Positions 23,540 through 32,724 of a DNA stretch of 64,000 nt are shown here, in pieces. The notes beneath the pieces are model-generated. The model was not told the origin of the DNA, searched no databases, and saw nothing but the letters and a program-made list of their open reading frames with translations. Every line of letters starts with the position of its first letter. The first letter of the stretch is position 1. Both the position numbers and the translations under genes were made by a program. The stretch covers positions 1 through 64,000 of the forward strand of contig DATKYS010000137.1 in NCBI GenBank assembly GCA_035528375.1. The letters are read 5' to 3'. Origin of the DNA: a bacterium. GTDB taxonomy: Bacteria > RBG-13-66-14.

Positions 23540-23568
23540 TTGACATTTAAATAACTCCCGGTTAGCAT
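23540..23568 (+). promoter_or_regulatory. Promoter of the small lipoprotein / LysM operon
   Basis: Perfect TTGACA (23540-23545), 17-base spacer, TAGCAT (23563-23568). The ~160-nt leader contains a palindrome TAGAGGGTCCTCTA (23600-23613) and a GTCAGGA/TCCTGAC stem (23657-23683), which may stabilise or control the message. Confidence 0.6.
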
Positions 23569-23736
23569 CACAGTGCAGTCCAATCAAAAGAGACGCGGAT
23601 AGAGGGTCCTCTATTTAAGTAAGACAAGGCTTTTTCTTCACTTATGAAGTTCCGAGGTCAGGATTCCACAGGAGTGTCCTGACGTAATTCCAGCCGAGCA
23701 AACCCAGATCCCTTTAGACCGGAGGTGGTGTCAAGA

Positions 23737-24018
23737 ATGCGGAAATCGACCATGAGGTGGCTGGTTCTCGCCTTCGCCTTCGCCCTCCTCGCCATCGTTC
23801 CCTTCATCACCAGCTGCGGCTACTCCGATGCTGAGCTGAAGGAGTACGACGTAGCAAAAGCTGGCAAGGTGAGCGCTGACAAGAGGCTGAACGCTGCTCA
23901 GGATGAGAATGAAAGCCTCAAGGCCAGAATCGAGCAGAAGGATGCGGAGCTCGAGAGGGCTAAAGAGAACCTCGCTCAGAAGAAGGCCGCGTACGAGGAA
24001 TGGGAGGCTTCCCGCTAG
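23737..24018 (+). CDS. Small coiled-coil lipoprotein (Lpp-like in form)
   Basis: 93 residues from ATG 23737 with GGAGGTGG 8 bases upstream. Signal peptide ending in FITSC (Cys27). The 66-residue mature chain is almost wholly helical with heptad spacing (DENESLKARIEQKDAELERA ... LAQKKAAYEEWEASR). Size, lipid anchor and coiled coil recall Braun's lipoprotein, though sequence similarity is not evident and the C-terminus ends in Arg, not Lys. It probably links or spaces the outer membrane and the wall, an inference. Strong promoter, and the next gene encodes a LysM wall-binding protein. Confidence 0.7.
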   Translation: MRKSTMRWLVLAFAFALLAIVPFITSCGYSDAELKEYDVAKAGKVSADKRLNAAQDENESLKARIEQKDAELERAKENLAQKKAAYEEWEASR

Positions 24019-24092
24019 AACCGGGGAGTCCCGACCTCACGAAGTTAACCGATAACAAACAAGCACATAGAGGAAGGGGGCGGTAAGTCCTT

Positions 24093-24581
24093 ATGAAGAA
24101 ATTCTTCCCGATCCTCCTGGTTATCCTCTTCGTTCTCCCGGCCTTCGCTCAAGGTGAAGTGGAGCTCTCCGACGTGGAGAGGGATCGCATCAAGGCCGAA
24201 CTCGATGCTGACGAAGAGGGAACCGGACTGAGCCGTGAAGAGCTCGTCGAGAAGTACAACGGCGAGGCTGCCGACCTGAACGGCAAAGCTGAGCCCATCG
24301 AGGCCGAGAACGAGACGCTACGCGCTCGTCTGAACGACCTCGAGAAGCAGATCCAGGATGTCAACGCCGAAGCCCGCAAGTACGAGATTCCCGTCGAGCC
24401 GCCGAAGAAGTACGACACCTACGTCGTAGTTGACGGTGACTGCCTCTGGATGATCGCCGAGAACGTCTGGGGTTGGCAGCGTTGCGCCGAATGGCCGCGG
24501 ATTTATGAGGTTAACAAGGACCTCATCAAGGACCCGGACCTCATCTATCCCGGCTGGAGTCTCAACATCCCTCTCGACTGA
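24093..24581 (+). CDS. Secreted coiled-coil LysM protein
   Basis: 162 residues. Signal peptide (MKKFFPILLVILFVLPAFA), then an acidic helical region with coiled-coil character (AENETLRARLNDLEKQIQDV). The C-terminal LysM domain (about 108-161) opens YDTYVVVDGDCLWMIAENVW and closes DLIYPGWSLNIP; LysM binds N-acetylglucosamine-containing polymers such as peptidoglycan. It is probably periplasmic and wall-bound. It follows the small lipoprotein gene after 74 bases with no terminator between, so they are likely one operon, ending at the first of three near-identical terminators. Confidence 0.8.
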   Translation: MKKFFPILLVILFVLPAFAQGEVELSDVERDRIKAELDADEEGTGLSREELVEKYNGEAADLNGKAEPIEAENETLRARLNDLEKQIQDVNAEARKYEIPVEPPKKYDTYVVVDGDCLWMIAENVWGWQRCAEWPRIYEVNKDLIKDPDLIYPGWSLNIPLD

Positions 24582-24597
24582 TCTTCCTTGATAAAAA

Positions 24598-24620
24598 GGG
24601 GCCCGAAGGGGCCCTTTTTT
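24598..24620 (+). terminator. Terminator 1 of 3
   Basis: GGGGCCC GAA GGGGCCC followed by T6; preceded by A5, so it can work on both strands. Directly after the LysM gene. Confidence 0.8.
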
Positions 24621-24680
24621 GTAGGTGTATGGCGACTGGTGTTTTGTTCCGAGTTACCATCCAACCTCAATCGTGGAGAA

Positions 24681-24702
24681 GGGCCCGAAGGGGCCCTTTT
24701 TT
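24681..24702 (+). terminator. Terminator 2 of 3
   Basis: Same GGGCCC GAAG GGGCCC stem-loop with T6, 83 bases after the first. No gene lies between them. Confidence 0.7.
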
Positions 24703-24762
24703 GTTGAGTAGAGAGCCGTTGCCTTTCTGGAAAACGAAGTCTCCTGTGTAATTCCGTTTCTT

Positions 24763-24785
24763 GGGGCCCGAAGGGGCCCTTTTTT
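24763..24785 (+). terminator. Terminator 3 of 3
   Basis: Third copy of the GGGGCCCGAAGGGGCCC stem with T6, 82 bases after the second. No gene lies between them. Confidence 0.7.
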
Positions 24786-24970
24786 GCAAGTGGTTCGCAC
24801 CGATCCGTTGAAACCGATGGATTGACACGTATCCCTTATCACTGACCAACGATCCGAGGGGGTCCTTTCTCATCTCGGACGTGCAGTCGGGATCTTGAAA
24901 AATTGCCGCCGCTCCCTCACCGACCGTGGAGCACGAATCGCACCCCGTGCGGGTCGCGACCCCCGCCGCC

Positions 24971-24999
24971 TTGACAACCCACCCCCTCTCTGGTAACTT
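24971..24999 (+). promoter_or_regulatory. Promoter of tRNA-Val
   Basis: Perfect TTGACA (24971-24976), 17-base spacer, TAACTT (24994-24999), about 17 bases before the mature tRNA. Confidence 0.7.
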
Positions 25000-25015
25000 C
25001 TCCCTGCCGCGTCTT

Positions 25016-25092
25016 GGGCGATTAGCTCAGTTGGTTAGAGTGCTTGCTTGACATGCAAGAGGTCACTGGTTCGATTCCAGTATCGCCCACCA
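25016..25092 (+). tRNA. tRNA-Val (anticodon GAC)
   Basis: Cloverleaf read by eye: acceptor GGGCGAT / ATCGCCC, D arm TAGCTCAGTTGGTTAGAG, anticodon stem CTTGC / GCAAG with loop TTGACAT giving anticodon GAC, T arm with GGTTCGATTCC, and an encoded ACCA end. It decodes GUC/GUU. It has its own promoter and terminator. Confidence 0.95.
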
Positions 25093-25118
25093 CGGGCCCG
25101 GGAGGGCCCGCTTTTTTT
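25093..25118 (+). terminator. Terminator of tRNA-Val
   Basis: CGGGCCC / GGGCCCG stem followed by C and T7, starting right after the CCA end. Confidence 0.85.
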
Positions 25119-25161
25119 AGGGACGAGATTCACGCGGACCTGGGATGGCTCCCGGATCGGA

Positions 25162-25194
25162 GCGGCCGGTTCACGTGCACGGGGCCGCTTTTTT
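25162..25194 (+). terminator. Second terminator-like hairpin after tRNA-Val
   Basis: GCGGCC / GGCCGC stem with a 15-base loop followed by T6. Confidence 0.5.
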
Positions 25195-25292
25195 AAAAAC
25201 TAAGCACCCGAGGGGGCTCCCGGCCTGCTGGAGAGAAACGTCTCCCCCGATCGGAACCCCGTTACCCCAGGTGTCGTAAACCAACCGTGTCC

Positions 25293-25321
25293 TTGACCGG
25301 CCGACCGGTCCCTGCTAAGAT
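25293..25321 (+). promoter_or_regulatory. Promoter of the secreted amidotransferase-fold gene
   Basis: TTGACC (25293-25298), 17-base spacer, TAAGAT (25316-25321). Confidence 0.6.
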
Positions 25322-25353
25322 GCCGTCGTGAGCCCCCCGTCAGGAGCCAGCGG

Positions 25354-26217
25354 ATGCGCACCGTTTCAACGATAATCCTCGCGGCCTTTCTCGCCGCCGC
25401 CGCCCGGCCCTGCGCCGTCGAAAAAACGGCGCCGACGCCCTCCTCCCCCTACGTCCTCCTGGTCGCCGACGAGGAGGACGGGGTGGACTTCCCCCAGCAC
25501 TTTTACACGGGCTACGAGACCCTCCTGGACGCGCTGGGCGTAGAGTACAATCTCTGGGACCACGACGACAGCGGCGAGCCGGCCACGGACGACCTGGCTC
25601 CCTACGACGTGGTCATCTGGGTGACCTGCAATTCCTGCGGGCGCCCCGCCTCGGACCCCGTTTACGGCCACTCGGCCCTGTCCCCGGCCGAGGAGGAGAC
25701 CCTGCGGCAGTGGCTGGCGACCGACGGCGGTCGGGGGCTGATGCTCTCCGGGATGTGGATAGCCTGGAACTGCGTCGCCGACGCCGACTCCGAGGACCAG
25801 ATGCCCAGCCCCTTCTTCGATTGGTTCGTCGGCCTGGACTACCCCCGCGACAACTTCACCGACTGGATCGAGGTGGACGACGACTGGTCCCTCGAACCCA
25901 CGGATAGCGCCCGGCTCATCACCGAATCCTACGACATCAAGTGGGTGAGCGTAGAGAATTTCCCCGACCAGCTCGAGTCCGCCGTGGGGTGGACCGAGGC
26001 CCACTGGACCGACCCCGACGGCGTCCATCACCACAAGGCCGTCATCGCCAACGAGGGCTGCAACTGGCGCACGGTTCTGTTCGCCTGCCCCCTGGAGGCC
26101 GTTTCCGGGGAGGCCAACCGCCGGGACATCCTGGACCGGGTGCTGGTGTGGTTCATGGAGGGTGAGGAAAACGTGGTCGAGTCTAGCTGGGGGGAGATAA
26201 AGGCGCGGGAGTGGTAG
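25354..26217 (+). CDS. Secreted class I glutamine-amidotransferase-like protein
   Basis: 287 residues with a short signal peptide. SPYVLLVADEEDGVDFPQHF, LLDALGVEYNLWDHDDSGEP, LAPYDVVIWVTC and LRQWLATDGGRGLMLSG follow the pattern of the flavodoxin-like/GATase1-like domain common in secreted proteins of FCB-type bacteria, usually fused to peptidase or sorting domains. Here it stands alone. The nucleophile Cys-His-Glu set of true amidotransferases is not evident, so it is probably a binding rather than a catalytic domain. AGGAG lies 8 bases before ATG. The next gene starts 4 bases after its stop. Confidence 0.6.
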   Translation: MRTVSTIILAAFLAAAARPCAVEKTAPTPSSPYVLLVADEEDGVDFPQHFYTGYETLLDALGVEYNLWDHDDSGEPATDDLAPYDVVIWVTCNSCGRPASDPVYGHSALSPAEEETLRQWLATDGGRGLMLSGMWIAWNCVADADSEDQMPSPFFDWFVGLDYPRDNFTDWIEVDDDWSLEPTDSARLITESYDIKWVSVENFPDQLESAVGWTEAHWTDPDGVHHHKAVIANEGCNWRTVLFACPLEAVSGEANRRDILDRVLVWFMEGEENVVESSWGEIKAREW

Positions 26218-26221
26218 GCGC

Positions 26222-26683
26222 ATGGGGTACATCTTCACCATCGGTTACGAGGGCGCGTCCCTCGTTTCTTTTATCGGGACGCTCGAGCGCGAAGGTATAG
26301 CGACGCTCCTCGACGTCCGGCGCGACCCCTGGTCCCGCCGGCCCGAATTCCGAAAGCGCGGGCTGGAAGAGGCCCTGGCCGTCGCCGGCATCGCCTACCG
26401 CAACGAGCCCCGGCTCGGGGTGCCGAGGGACATCCGGGAGCGCTTCCGCGACGGAGCGGCTCCGGAAATTTTCGCCGCCTGGTACGCCGCCGAGGTGCTG
26501 GCCAAAAACACAGACCTGCTGCGGGAGCTGTCTGAATCAGTAAAGTCAACGCCGACCGCCCTTCTGTGCTACGAGGCCGACCCGGCCCGCTGCCACCGGG
26601 CTCTTCTGGCCCTGGAGCTCGCCCGCCTGACCGGCCTTCCCGTCCGCCACCTCGCCCCGGCGACCGCGGCGGAGCAGCCGTAA
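26222..26683 (+). CDS. DUF488 family protein
   Basis: 153 residues. The opening IFTIGYEGASLVSFIGTLER, then LLDVRRDPWSRRPEFRKRGL and the late LLCYEADPARCHRALLA are the conserved blocks of DUF488. The late Cys and Glu-Asp around CHR suggest an enzyme-like site, but no reaction is established. It begins 4 bases after the stop of the secreted protein gene and is followed 75 bases later by the HtrA gene. Cytoplasmic. Confidence 0.85.
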   Translation: MGYIFTIGYEGASLVSFIGTLEREGIATLLDVRRDPWSRRPEFRKRGLEEALAVAGIAYRNEPRLGVPRDIRERFRDGAAPEIFAAWYAAEVLAKNTDLLRELSESVKSTPTALLCYEADPARCHRALLALELARLTGLPVRHLAPATAAEQP

Positions 26684-26758
26684 AATTTGGAACTCCGATC
26701 CGCCGTCCTTCGTTTAAATTACTGATTTGCCACCCCGAACGCGAAGGAAGTGAGCTAG

Positions 26759-28291
<1,533 letters not shown>

Positions 28292-28313
28292 GACCCGAAG
28301 GGAAGGGGGAGAC

Positions 28314-28700
28314 GTGCGCCGTTTCCGGTGGATAATTGCCCTGGCGGCGATCGTGCCCGCGGGGGTGCTCCTGGCCAACATCGCGGAGCCGGCGGGGCCG
28401 ATCGTCGGCTGGGACCAGGTGGGACCCGTTCTCGCCGGGAGCTGCAAGAGCTGCCACGACGCCGAGCTGGCGCTGGGCGGGGTGAACCTGTCCTCCTACG
28501 AGGCGGCGTTGTCCGGGGACAGCCCCCCCGCCGTCCCCTACGACATGGGCTCGCCGCTGGTCCGGGTGCTGACCGAGGCGCCCCGCTCGGGGATGCGGGG
28601 ACCCGACCACACCGCCCTCCTCTCCGCGAAGGAGAAGGACCTCGTCTTCGACTGGATCGAGTGGGGCTGCTACGAGGTGAGCTGGGGCGGGTTGGATTGA
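28314..28700 (+). CDS. Membrane-anchored mono-haem c-type cytochrome-like protein
   Basis: 128 residues. An N-terminal hydrophobic helix (RWIIALAAIVPAGVLLANIA) acts as anchor or signal. SCKSCHDAELALGG contains one haem-attachment motif CxxCH (Cys44, Cys47, His48). MGSPLVRVLTE and LVFDWIEWGC resemble the small cytochrome-like domains of the planctomycete c-type group. No clear distal Met ligand can be named. GTG start with GGGGGA upstream. It is in an operon with the HtrA gene, an unusual pairing that suggests a link between envelope quality control and redox state, which is only an inference. Confidence 0.7.
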   Translation: MRRFRWIIALAAIVPAGVLLANIAEPAGPIVGWDQVGPVLAGSCKSCHDAELALGGVNLSSYEAALSGDSPPAVPYDMGSPLVRVLTEAPRSGMRGPDHTALLSAKEKDLVFDWIEWGCYEVSWGGLD

Positions 28701-28728
28701 CCACGCTGACGGTCGTTGAGCGGAAAGT

Positions 28729-28753
28729 GTCGGGATTGTTCCCGACCCTTTTT
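28729..28753 (+). terminator. Terminator of the htrA-cytochrome unit
   Basis: GTCGGGA / TCCCGAC stem followed by CC and T5. Confidence 0.75.
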
Positions 28754-28782
28754 GTCATGGTCTCGGGGGCGATGTGCGCCTG

Positions 28783-28835
28783 GAGAGCGGGCCGACCTAA
28801 ACGGCGTGCCGTCGGTCGGCCCCTACGAGGGTGAT
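28783..28835. repeat. Intergenic hairpin repeat, GGCCGACC type
   Basis: GGGCCGACCTAAACGGCGTG... closing with GTCGGTCGGCCCCTACGAGGG. A close copy lies at about 50200-50242. The rest of the gap to 28942 shows no gene. Confidence 0.65.
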
Positions 28836-28942
28836 GTGCAGTTCAATAAATTCCCGTAGGGTGGGGGCTGAATACCCTGCCTGTTAATTCGCTCCCCTCC
28901 CCGACCCGCTCTCCACGGCCGAATTGATATCCTCCATCATCC

Positions 28943-29611
28943 CTAGAACTGACCGGATTGATCTAGCTGCTCAAGCCTCTGCGTCAGTTCTCTTCTGGTA
29001 CTTTCAATCTTCATGGACACTTCGGTGTCGCCCGGATCAATTTCCCTTGCCTTCTCGTAGTAGACGAGCGCCTCTGTAAGGGCGGTGATGGCATGATACT
29101 CGGGATTGTCCTCCGGGCTTTCGGCGGACCAAAAGGACTCGGTTAAAGTGATCAAGAAGGGTGATTCTTCCTCAACGGGTTTTATCTTTGCATCGGCACT
29201 CTCGCTCTTTGTGTCCCCCAAGCCGACATATGCTTCTGCGATCTCCGGGTTGTCGGAGTTTTCCGCAATCGCTTTAGTCAGATACGCGCTGGCCTCTTCG
29301 ATATTACCCTCCTTCAGCGCCTCCCAAAACAGATTCAGATAGTGCTCGTCCAGATTCACACCGCCGACAATGACGAGCACGAGTACGATGGAGACTGCGA
29401 TTAGCCTAATAGTCGTACCGTTACTGCGACGTTGAAGCTCAGCTTTACGAGAAGGCTCCTGGTGGGACGTCAATTTTTCTATTTCTTCGGTGTCCTCCTT
29501 TTGTTGTTTGACGGACTTGCGACCCGTTACGAAGTAGTAGATGTTGAGGAAAATAGCTACGGCCGTGCCCAAGTACTTCAACGTCGTCCCCAGAACGTCT
29601 ACATTAGTCAT
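28943..29611 (-). CDS. TPR-containing membrane protein, low GC
   Basis: 222 residues from ATG 29611 (AAAGGA 6 bases upstream; adjacent ATG 29614 and the longer frame to 29626 also possible). Two hydrophobic helices: about 12-30 and 72-90 in this numbering, separated by a charged helical loop. The C-terminal part has TPR-like helices (NIEEASAYLTKAIAENSDNP, EAYVGLGDTK, ALVYYEKAREIDPGDTE). No family assigned. Its base composition is clearly more AT-rich than its neighbours, and it is bounded by repeats on one side and the ppdK terminator on the other, which suggests recent acquisition. Confidence 0.6.
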   Translation of the reverse strand: MTNVDVLGTTLKYLGTAVAIFLNIYYFVTGRKSVKQQKEDTEEIEKLTSHQEPSRKAELQRRSNGTTIRLIAVSIVLVLVIVGGVNLDEHYLNLFWEALKEGNIEEASAYLTKAIAENSDNPEIAEAYVGLGDTKSESADAKIKPVEEESPFLITLTESFWSAESPEDNPEYHAITALTEALVYYEKAREIDPGDTEVSMKIESTRRELTQRLEQLDQSGQF

Positions 29612-29652
29612 CATGCGTCCTTTCAAGAGAAAATAGCAGACCCCTCACCATC

Positions 29653-29682
29653 ATTGTAAATTTTCTTTCTTTAAATATGCAA
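29653..29682 (-). promoter_or_regulatory. Promoter of the low-GC TPR membrane gene
   Basis: Minus strand TTGCAT (29682-29677), 18-base spacer, TACAAT (29658-29653). Confidence 0.5.
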
Positions 29683-29684
29683 GA

Positions 29685-29704
29685 GGGACCGGCTGACCGG
29701 TCCC
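29685..29704 (-). terminator. Hairpin after ppdK
   Basis: Perfect GGGACCGG / CCGGTCCC stem with a 4-base loop, 25 bases after the ppdK stop. The T tract on the minus strand is poor. Confidence 0.55.
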
Positions 29705-29729
29705 TTATTTTGATTGTTTACGCAGTTTT

Positions 29730-32444
29730 CTAGCTCGCCCCGCGCTTGTCCTCCACGGCGGCCTGGGCCGCGGCCAGCCGGGCGATGGGCACCCGGTAGG
29801 GGCTGCACGAGACGTAGTTGAGGCCCACGCGATGGCAGAACTTGACGCTCCGGGGCTCGCCGCCGTGCTCGCCGCAGATGCCCACCTTGAGGTCCGGCCT
29901 CGCCTTCCGGCCCATCTTGGTCGCCCAGTCCACCAGCACACCCACCCCCTCCTGGTCGAGCACCTGGAAGGGGTCGTGGGGGAGGATGCCCTTTTTCACG
30001 TACATCGGCAGGAACGTCCCCGCGTCGTCGCGCGAGAGGCCGAAGGTCGTCTGCGTCAGGTCGTTGGTGCCGAAGGAGAAGAACTGGGCCTCGCGGGCAA
30101 TATCTTCGGCGGTGAGCGCCGCCCGGGGCAGCTCGATCATCGTCCCCACCTTGTAGTCCACCCGGATGCCTTTTTCGGCAAAAACCTCCTCGGCCGTCGC
30201 CACGACCACTCTCTTCTGGTCGGCAAACTCCTCCCGGCAGCTGGTGAGCGGGATCATGACCTCGGGGCGCGCGTTTATCCCGTTCTTCTTGCACTCGCAG
30301 GCGGCCTCGAAAATGGCCCGGACCTGCATGGCCGTTATCTCGGGGTAGGCTATGCCGAGGCGGCATCCGCGGAGACCCAGCATGGGGTTGGACTCGTGGA
30401 GCTCGATTACCCGGGCCCGGATTTTCTCCAGCGGTACGCCGACGGCCTGGGCCAGGTCGCGCTGGTCGTCCTCGGTGTGCGGCAAAAACTCGTGCAGCGG
30501 CGGGTCCAGGGTGCGGATGGTCACCGGCAGCCCGTCCATGGCGGTGAAGATGCCGATGAAGTCCTCGCGCTGGTAGGGCAGGAGCTTGCCCAGGGCCGTC
30601 TTGCGCCCCTTCTCGTCGTCGGCCAGAATCATCTCCCGCATGGCCAGAATCCGCTCGGGGTCGAAGAACATGTGCTCGGTGCGGGTCAGGCCGATGCCCT
30701 CGGCGCCGAAGCGCAGCGCCACCTTGGAATCGTGGGGCGTGTCGGCGTTGGTGCGCACCCCCAGGGTGCGGAGCTCGTCGGCCCAGGCCATGAACTCGCC
30801 GAAATCGCCGGTGAGCTCCGGGTCCCGGGTCGCCACCTGGCCCTGGATGACCTCGCCGGTGGAGCCGTCGAGGGAGAGCCAGTCGCCCTCCTTCAGGGTC
30901 TTGCCGGCGGCGGTGAAGCATTTCTTCGCGTAATCTATGGCGAGGTCGCCGCAGCCGGCCACGCAGCACTTGCCCATCCCGCGGGCTACCACTGCGGCGT
31001 GGGAGGTCATCCCCCCGCGGGCGGTGAGGATTCCCACCGCGGCGTTCATGCCGTGGATGTCCTCGGGGCTCGTTTCCAGGCGGACCAGGATGACCCGCTT
31101 GCGCTCGCCGGCCCAGGCCTCGGCATCGTCGGCGGTGAAGACGATCTGCCCCGTGGCGGCGCCGGGCGAGGCGGGAAGGCCCTTGGCCACGGTGGTCGCC
31201 TGATTTTTCGCCTCCTGGTCGAAGACCGGGTGGAGGAGGTCGTCGAGGCGGTTGGGCTCCACCCGCATGATCGCCTCATCCTTGTTGATGAGCTTCTCCT
31301 TCACCATGTCCACGGCGATTTTTACCGCGGCGGCGGCGGTGCGCTTGCCCCGCCGGGTCTGTAGCATCCAGAGCCGGTCCCGCTCGATGGTGAACTCCAC
31401 GTCCTGCATGTCTTTGTAGTGCCGCTCCAGCTTAGCGCGGATCTCCTCCAACTGCCGGTAGACCTCGGGCATCAGCTCTTCGAGGGAGGGGAACTTGGTC
31501 CGGCGCTCATCCTCGCCGATGCCGTTGCCCGCGGCCCATTCCCGGCTGCCGGGGCGGCTTATCTGCTGCGGCGTGCGTATCCCCGCCACCACGTCCTCGC
31601 CCTGGGCGTTGACGAGGAACTCGCCGTAGAAGTAGGCGTGGGCGCCGGTGGCCGGGTTGCGGGTGAAGGCCACCCCGGTGGCCGAATCGTCGCCCAAATT
31701 GCCGAAGACCATGGTCTGCACGTTGACCGCGGTGCCCCAGTCGTCGGGGATGCCGTTGAGCTTGCGGTATGTGACGGCGCGGGGGGTCTCCCAGGAGCCG
31801 AAGACGGCGCCTATCGAGGCCCAGAGCTGCTCTTTGGGATTCGTCGGGAACTCCTCGCCCAGCTCCCGCCGGTAAATTTCCCTGTACCGCCCGACCAGCC
31901 TCTCCAGGTCGGCCGCGTCCAGGTCGGTGTCCAGCTCGACGCCCTTGGCGTCCTTGGCCTTCTGGAGGTCGTGCTCGAAGTTTTCCCGGTCCACGCCCCG
32001 GACCACGTCGGCGAACATCTCGATGAAGCGGCGGTAGGAATCCCAGCCGAGGCGCGCGTTGCCGGTGGACGCGATGAGGCCCCGGACAGTCTCGTCGTTG
32101 AGGCCGAGGTTCAACACGGTGTCCATCATGCCGGGCATGGAGACCCGGGCGCCGGAGCGCACGCTGAACAGAAGCGGGTTTTTCGCATCGCCGAAACGCT
32201 TACCCAGAATCTTCTCGGTGGCCGCGAGCGCCCGATCAACCTGGGACTCCAGGTCGGCGGGGTAGGTCTTGTCGTTCTCGTAATAACCCGTGCAGACCTC
32301 GGTGGTGATGGTGAAGCCGGGGGGGACGGGGATGCCGAGGCTCGACATCTCGGCCAGGTCCGCGCCCTTGCCGCCCAGGAGGTCCCTCATTTTGGTCGAG
32401 CCCTCGGCCTTCCCGGCGCCGAAGGTGTAAACGTACTTCGCCAT
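29730..32444 (-). CDS. ppdK: Pyruvate, phosphate dikinase
   Basis: 904 residues, close to the family norm (about 870-900). ATG 32444 has AAGGAG upstream; the frame extends to 32537 without a better start. The N-terminal ATP-grasp domain includes GGKGADLAEMSSLGIPVPPG and SVRSGARVSMPGMMDT. The swivelling phospho-His domain has GGMTSHAAVVARGMG with His482. The C-terminal TIM barrel binds PEP/pyruvate and has GTNDLTQTTFG with the active-site Cys region CGEHGG. It interconverts PEP, AMP and PPi with pyruvate, ATP and Pi, linking glycolysis and gluconeogenesis. Confidence 0.96.
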   Translation of the reverse strand: MAKYVYTFGAGKAEGSTKMRDLLGGKGADLAEMSSLGIPVPPGFTITTEVCTGYYENDKTYPADLESQVDRALAATEKILGKRFGDAKNPLLFSVRSGARVSMPGMMDTVLNLGLNDETVRGLIASTGNARLGWDSYRRFIEMFADVVRGVDRENFEHDLQKAKDAKGVELDTDLDAADLERLVGRYREIYRRELGEEFPTNPKEQLWASIGAVFGSWETPRAVTYRKLNGIPDDWGTAVNVQTMVFGNLGDDSATGVAFTRNPATGAHAYFYGEFLVNAQGEDVVAGIRTPQQISRPGSREWAAGNGIGEDERRTKFPSLEELMPEVYRQLEEIRAKLERHYKDMQDVEFTIERDRLWMLQTRRGKRTAAAAVKIAVDMVKEKLINKDEAIMRVEPNRLDDLLHPVFDQEAKNQATTVAKGLPASPGAATGQIVFTADDAEAWAGERKRVILVRLETSPEDIHGMNAAVGILTARGGMTSHAAVVARGMGKCCVAGCGDLAIDYAKKCFTAAGKTLKEGDWLSLDGSTGEVIQGQVATRDPELTGDFGEFMAWADELRTLGVRTNADTPHDSKVALRFGAEGIGLTRTEHMFFDPERILAMREMILADDEKGRKTALGKLLPYQREDFIGIFTAMDGLPVTIRTLDPPLHEFLPHTEDDQRDLAQAVGVPLEKIRARVIELHESNPMLGLRGCRLGIAYPEITAMQVRAIFEAACECKKNGINARPEVMIPLTSCREEFADQKRVVVATAEEVFAEKGIRVDYKVGTMIELPRAALTAEDIAREAQFFSFGTNDLTQTTFGLSRDDAGTFLPMYVKKGILPHDPFQVLDQEGVGVLVDWATKMGRKARPDLKVGICGEHGGEPRSVKFCHRVGLNYVSCSPYRVPIARLAAAQAAVEDKRGAS

Positions 32445-32508
32445 GCGGTTGAGCTCCTTAAAAAAATCCGGTGTGGCGTCGGGCGCCAGGTGGATAGGTT
32501 TGGAGCGG

Positions 32509-32537
32509 ATGATAGCACAGCGGGCCCGGAAGGGCAA
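32509..32537 (-). promoter_or_regulatory. Promoter of ppdK
   Basis: Minus strand TTGCCC (32537-32532), 17-base spacer, TATCAT (32514-32509). The rest of the gap to 32673 shows nothing recognisable. Confidence 0.5.
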
Positions 32538-32673
32538 TCCTCGCCGCCGTCGGTGGGAAGGGGCGTCGCCGTCGTCTTGCCGCTTAAAAAAACCGGGACA
32601 GTTTCGGATTGGCTGGAGTCGGGCGGGAAGGATTCGTCGGAGGCGTTGTGTCGTTTCGCCCCTCGCCTAAAAG

Positions 32674-32694
32674 AAACGCCCCGCGGGGGGCGTT
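32674..32694 (-). terminator. Terminator of the SGNH lipoprotein gene
   Basis: AAACGCCCC / GGGGCGTTT stem with a GCG-containing loop, followed on the minus strand by a T-rich stretch, 30 bases after the gene's stop. Confidence 0.65.
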
Positions 32695-32724
32695 TGAGAT
32701 CGAAAAAAGTCTTCCGGGTGCGCA

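Noticed and set aside
29685-29704. Perfect inverted repeat as an insertion-sequence end
   Set aside because: No transposase or second end; position just after ppdK fits a terminator stem.
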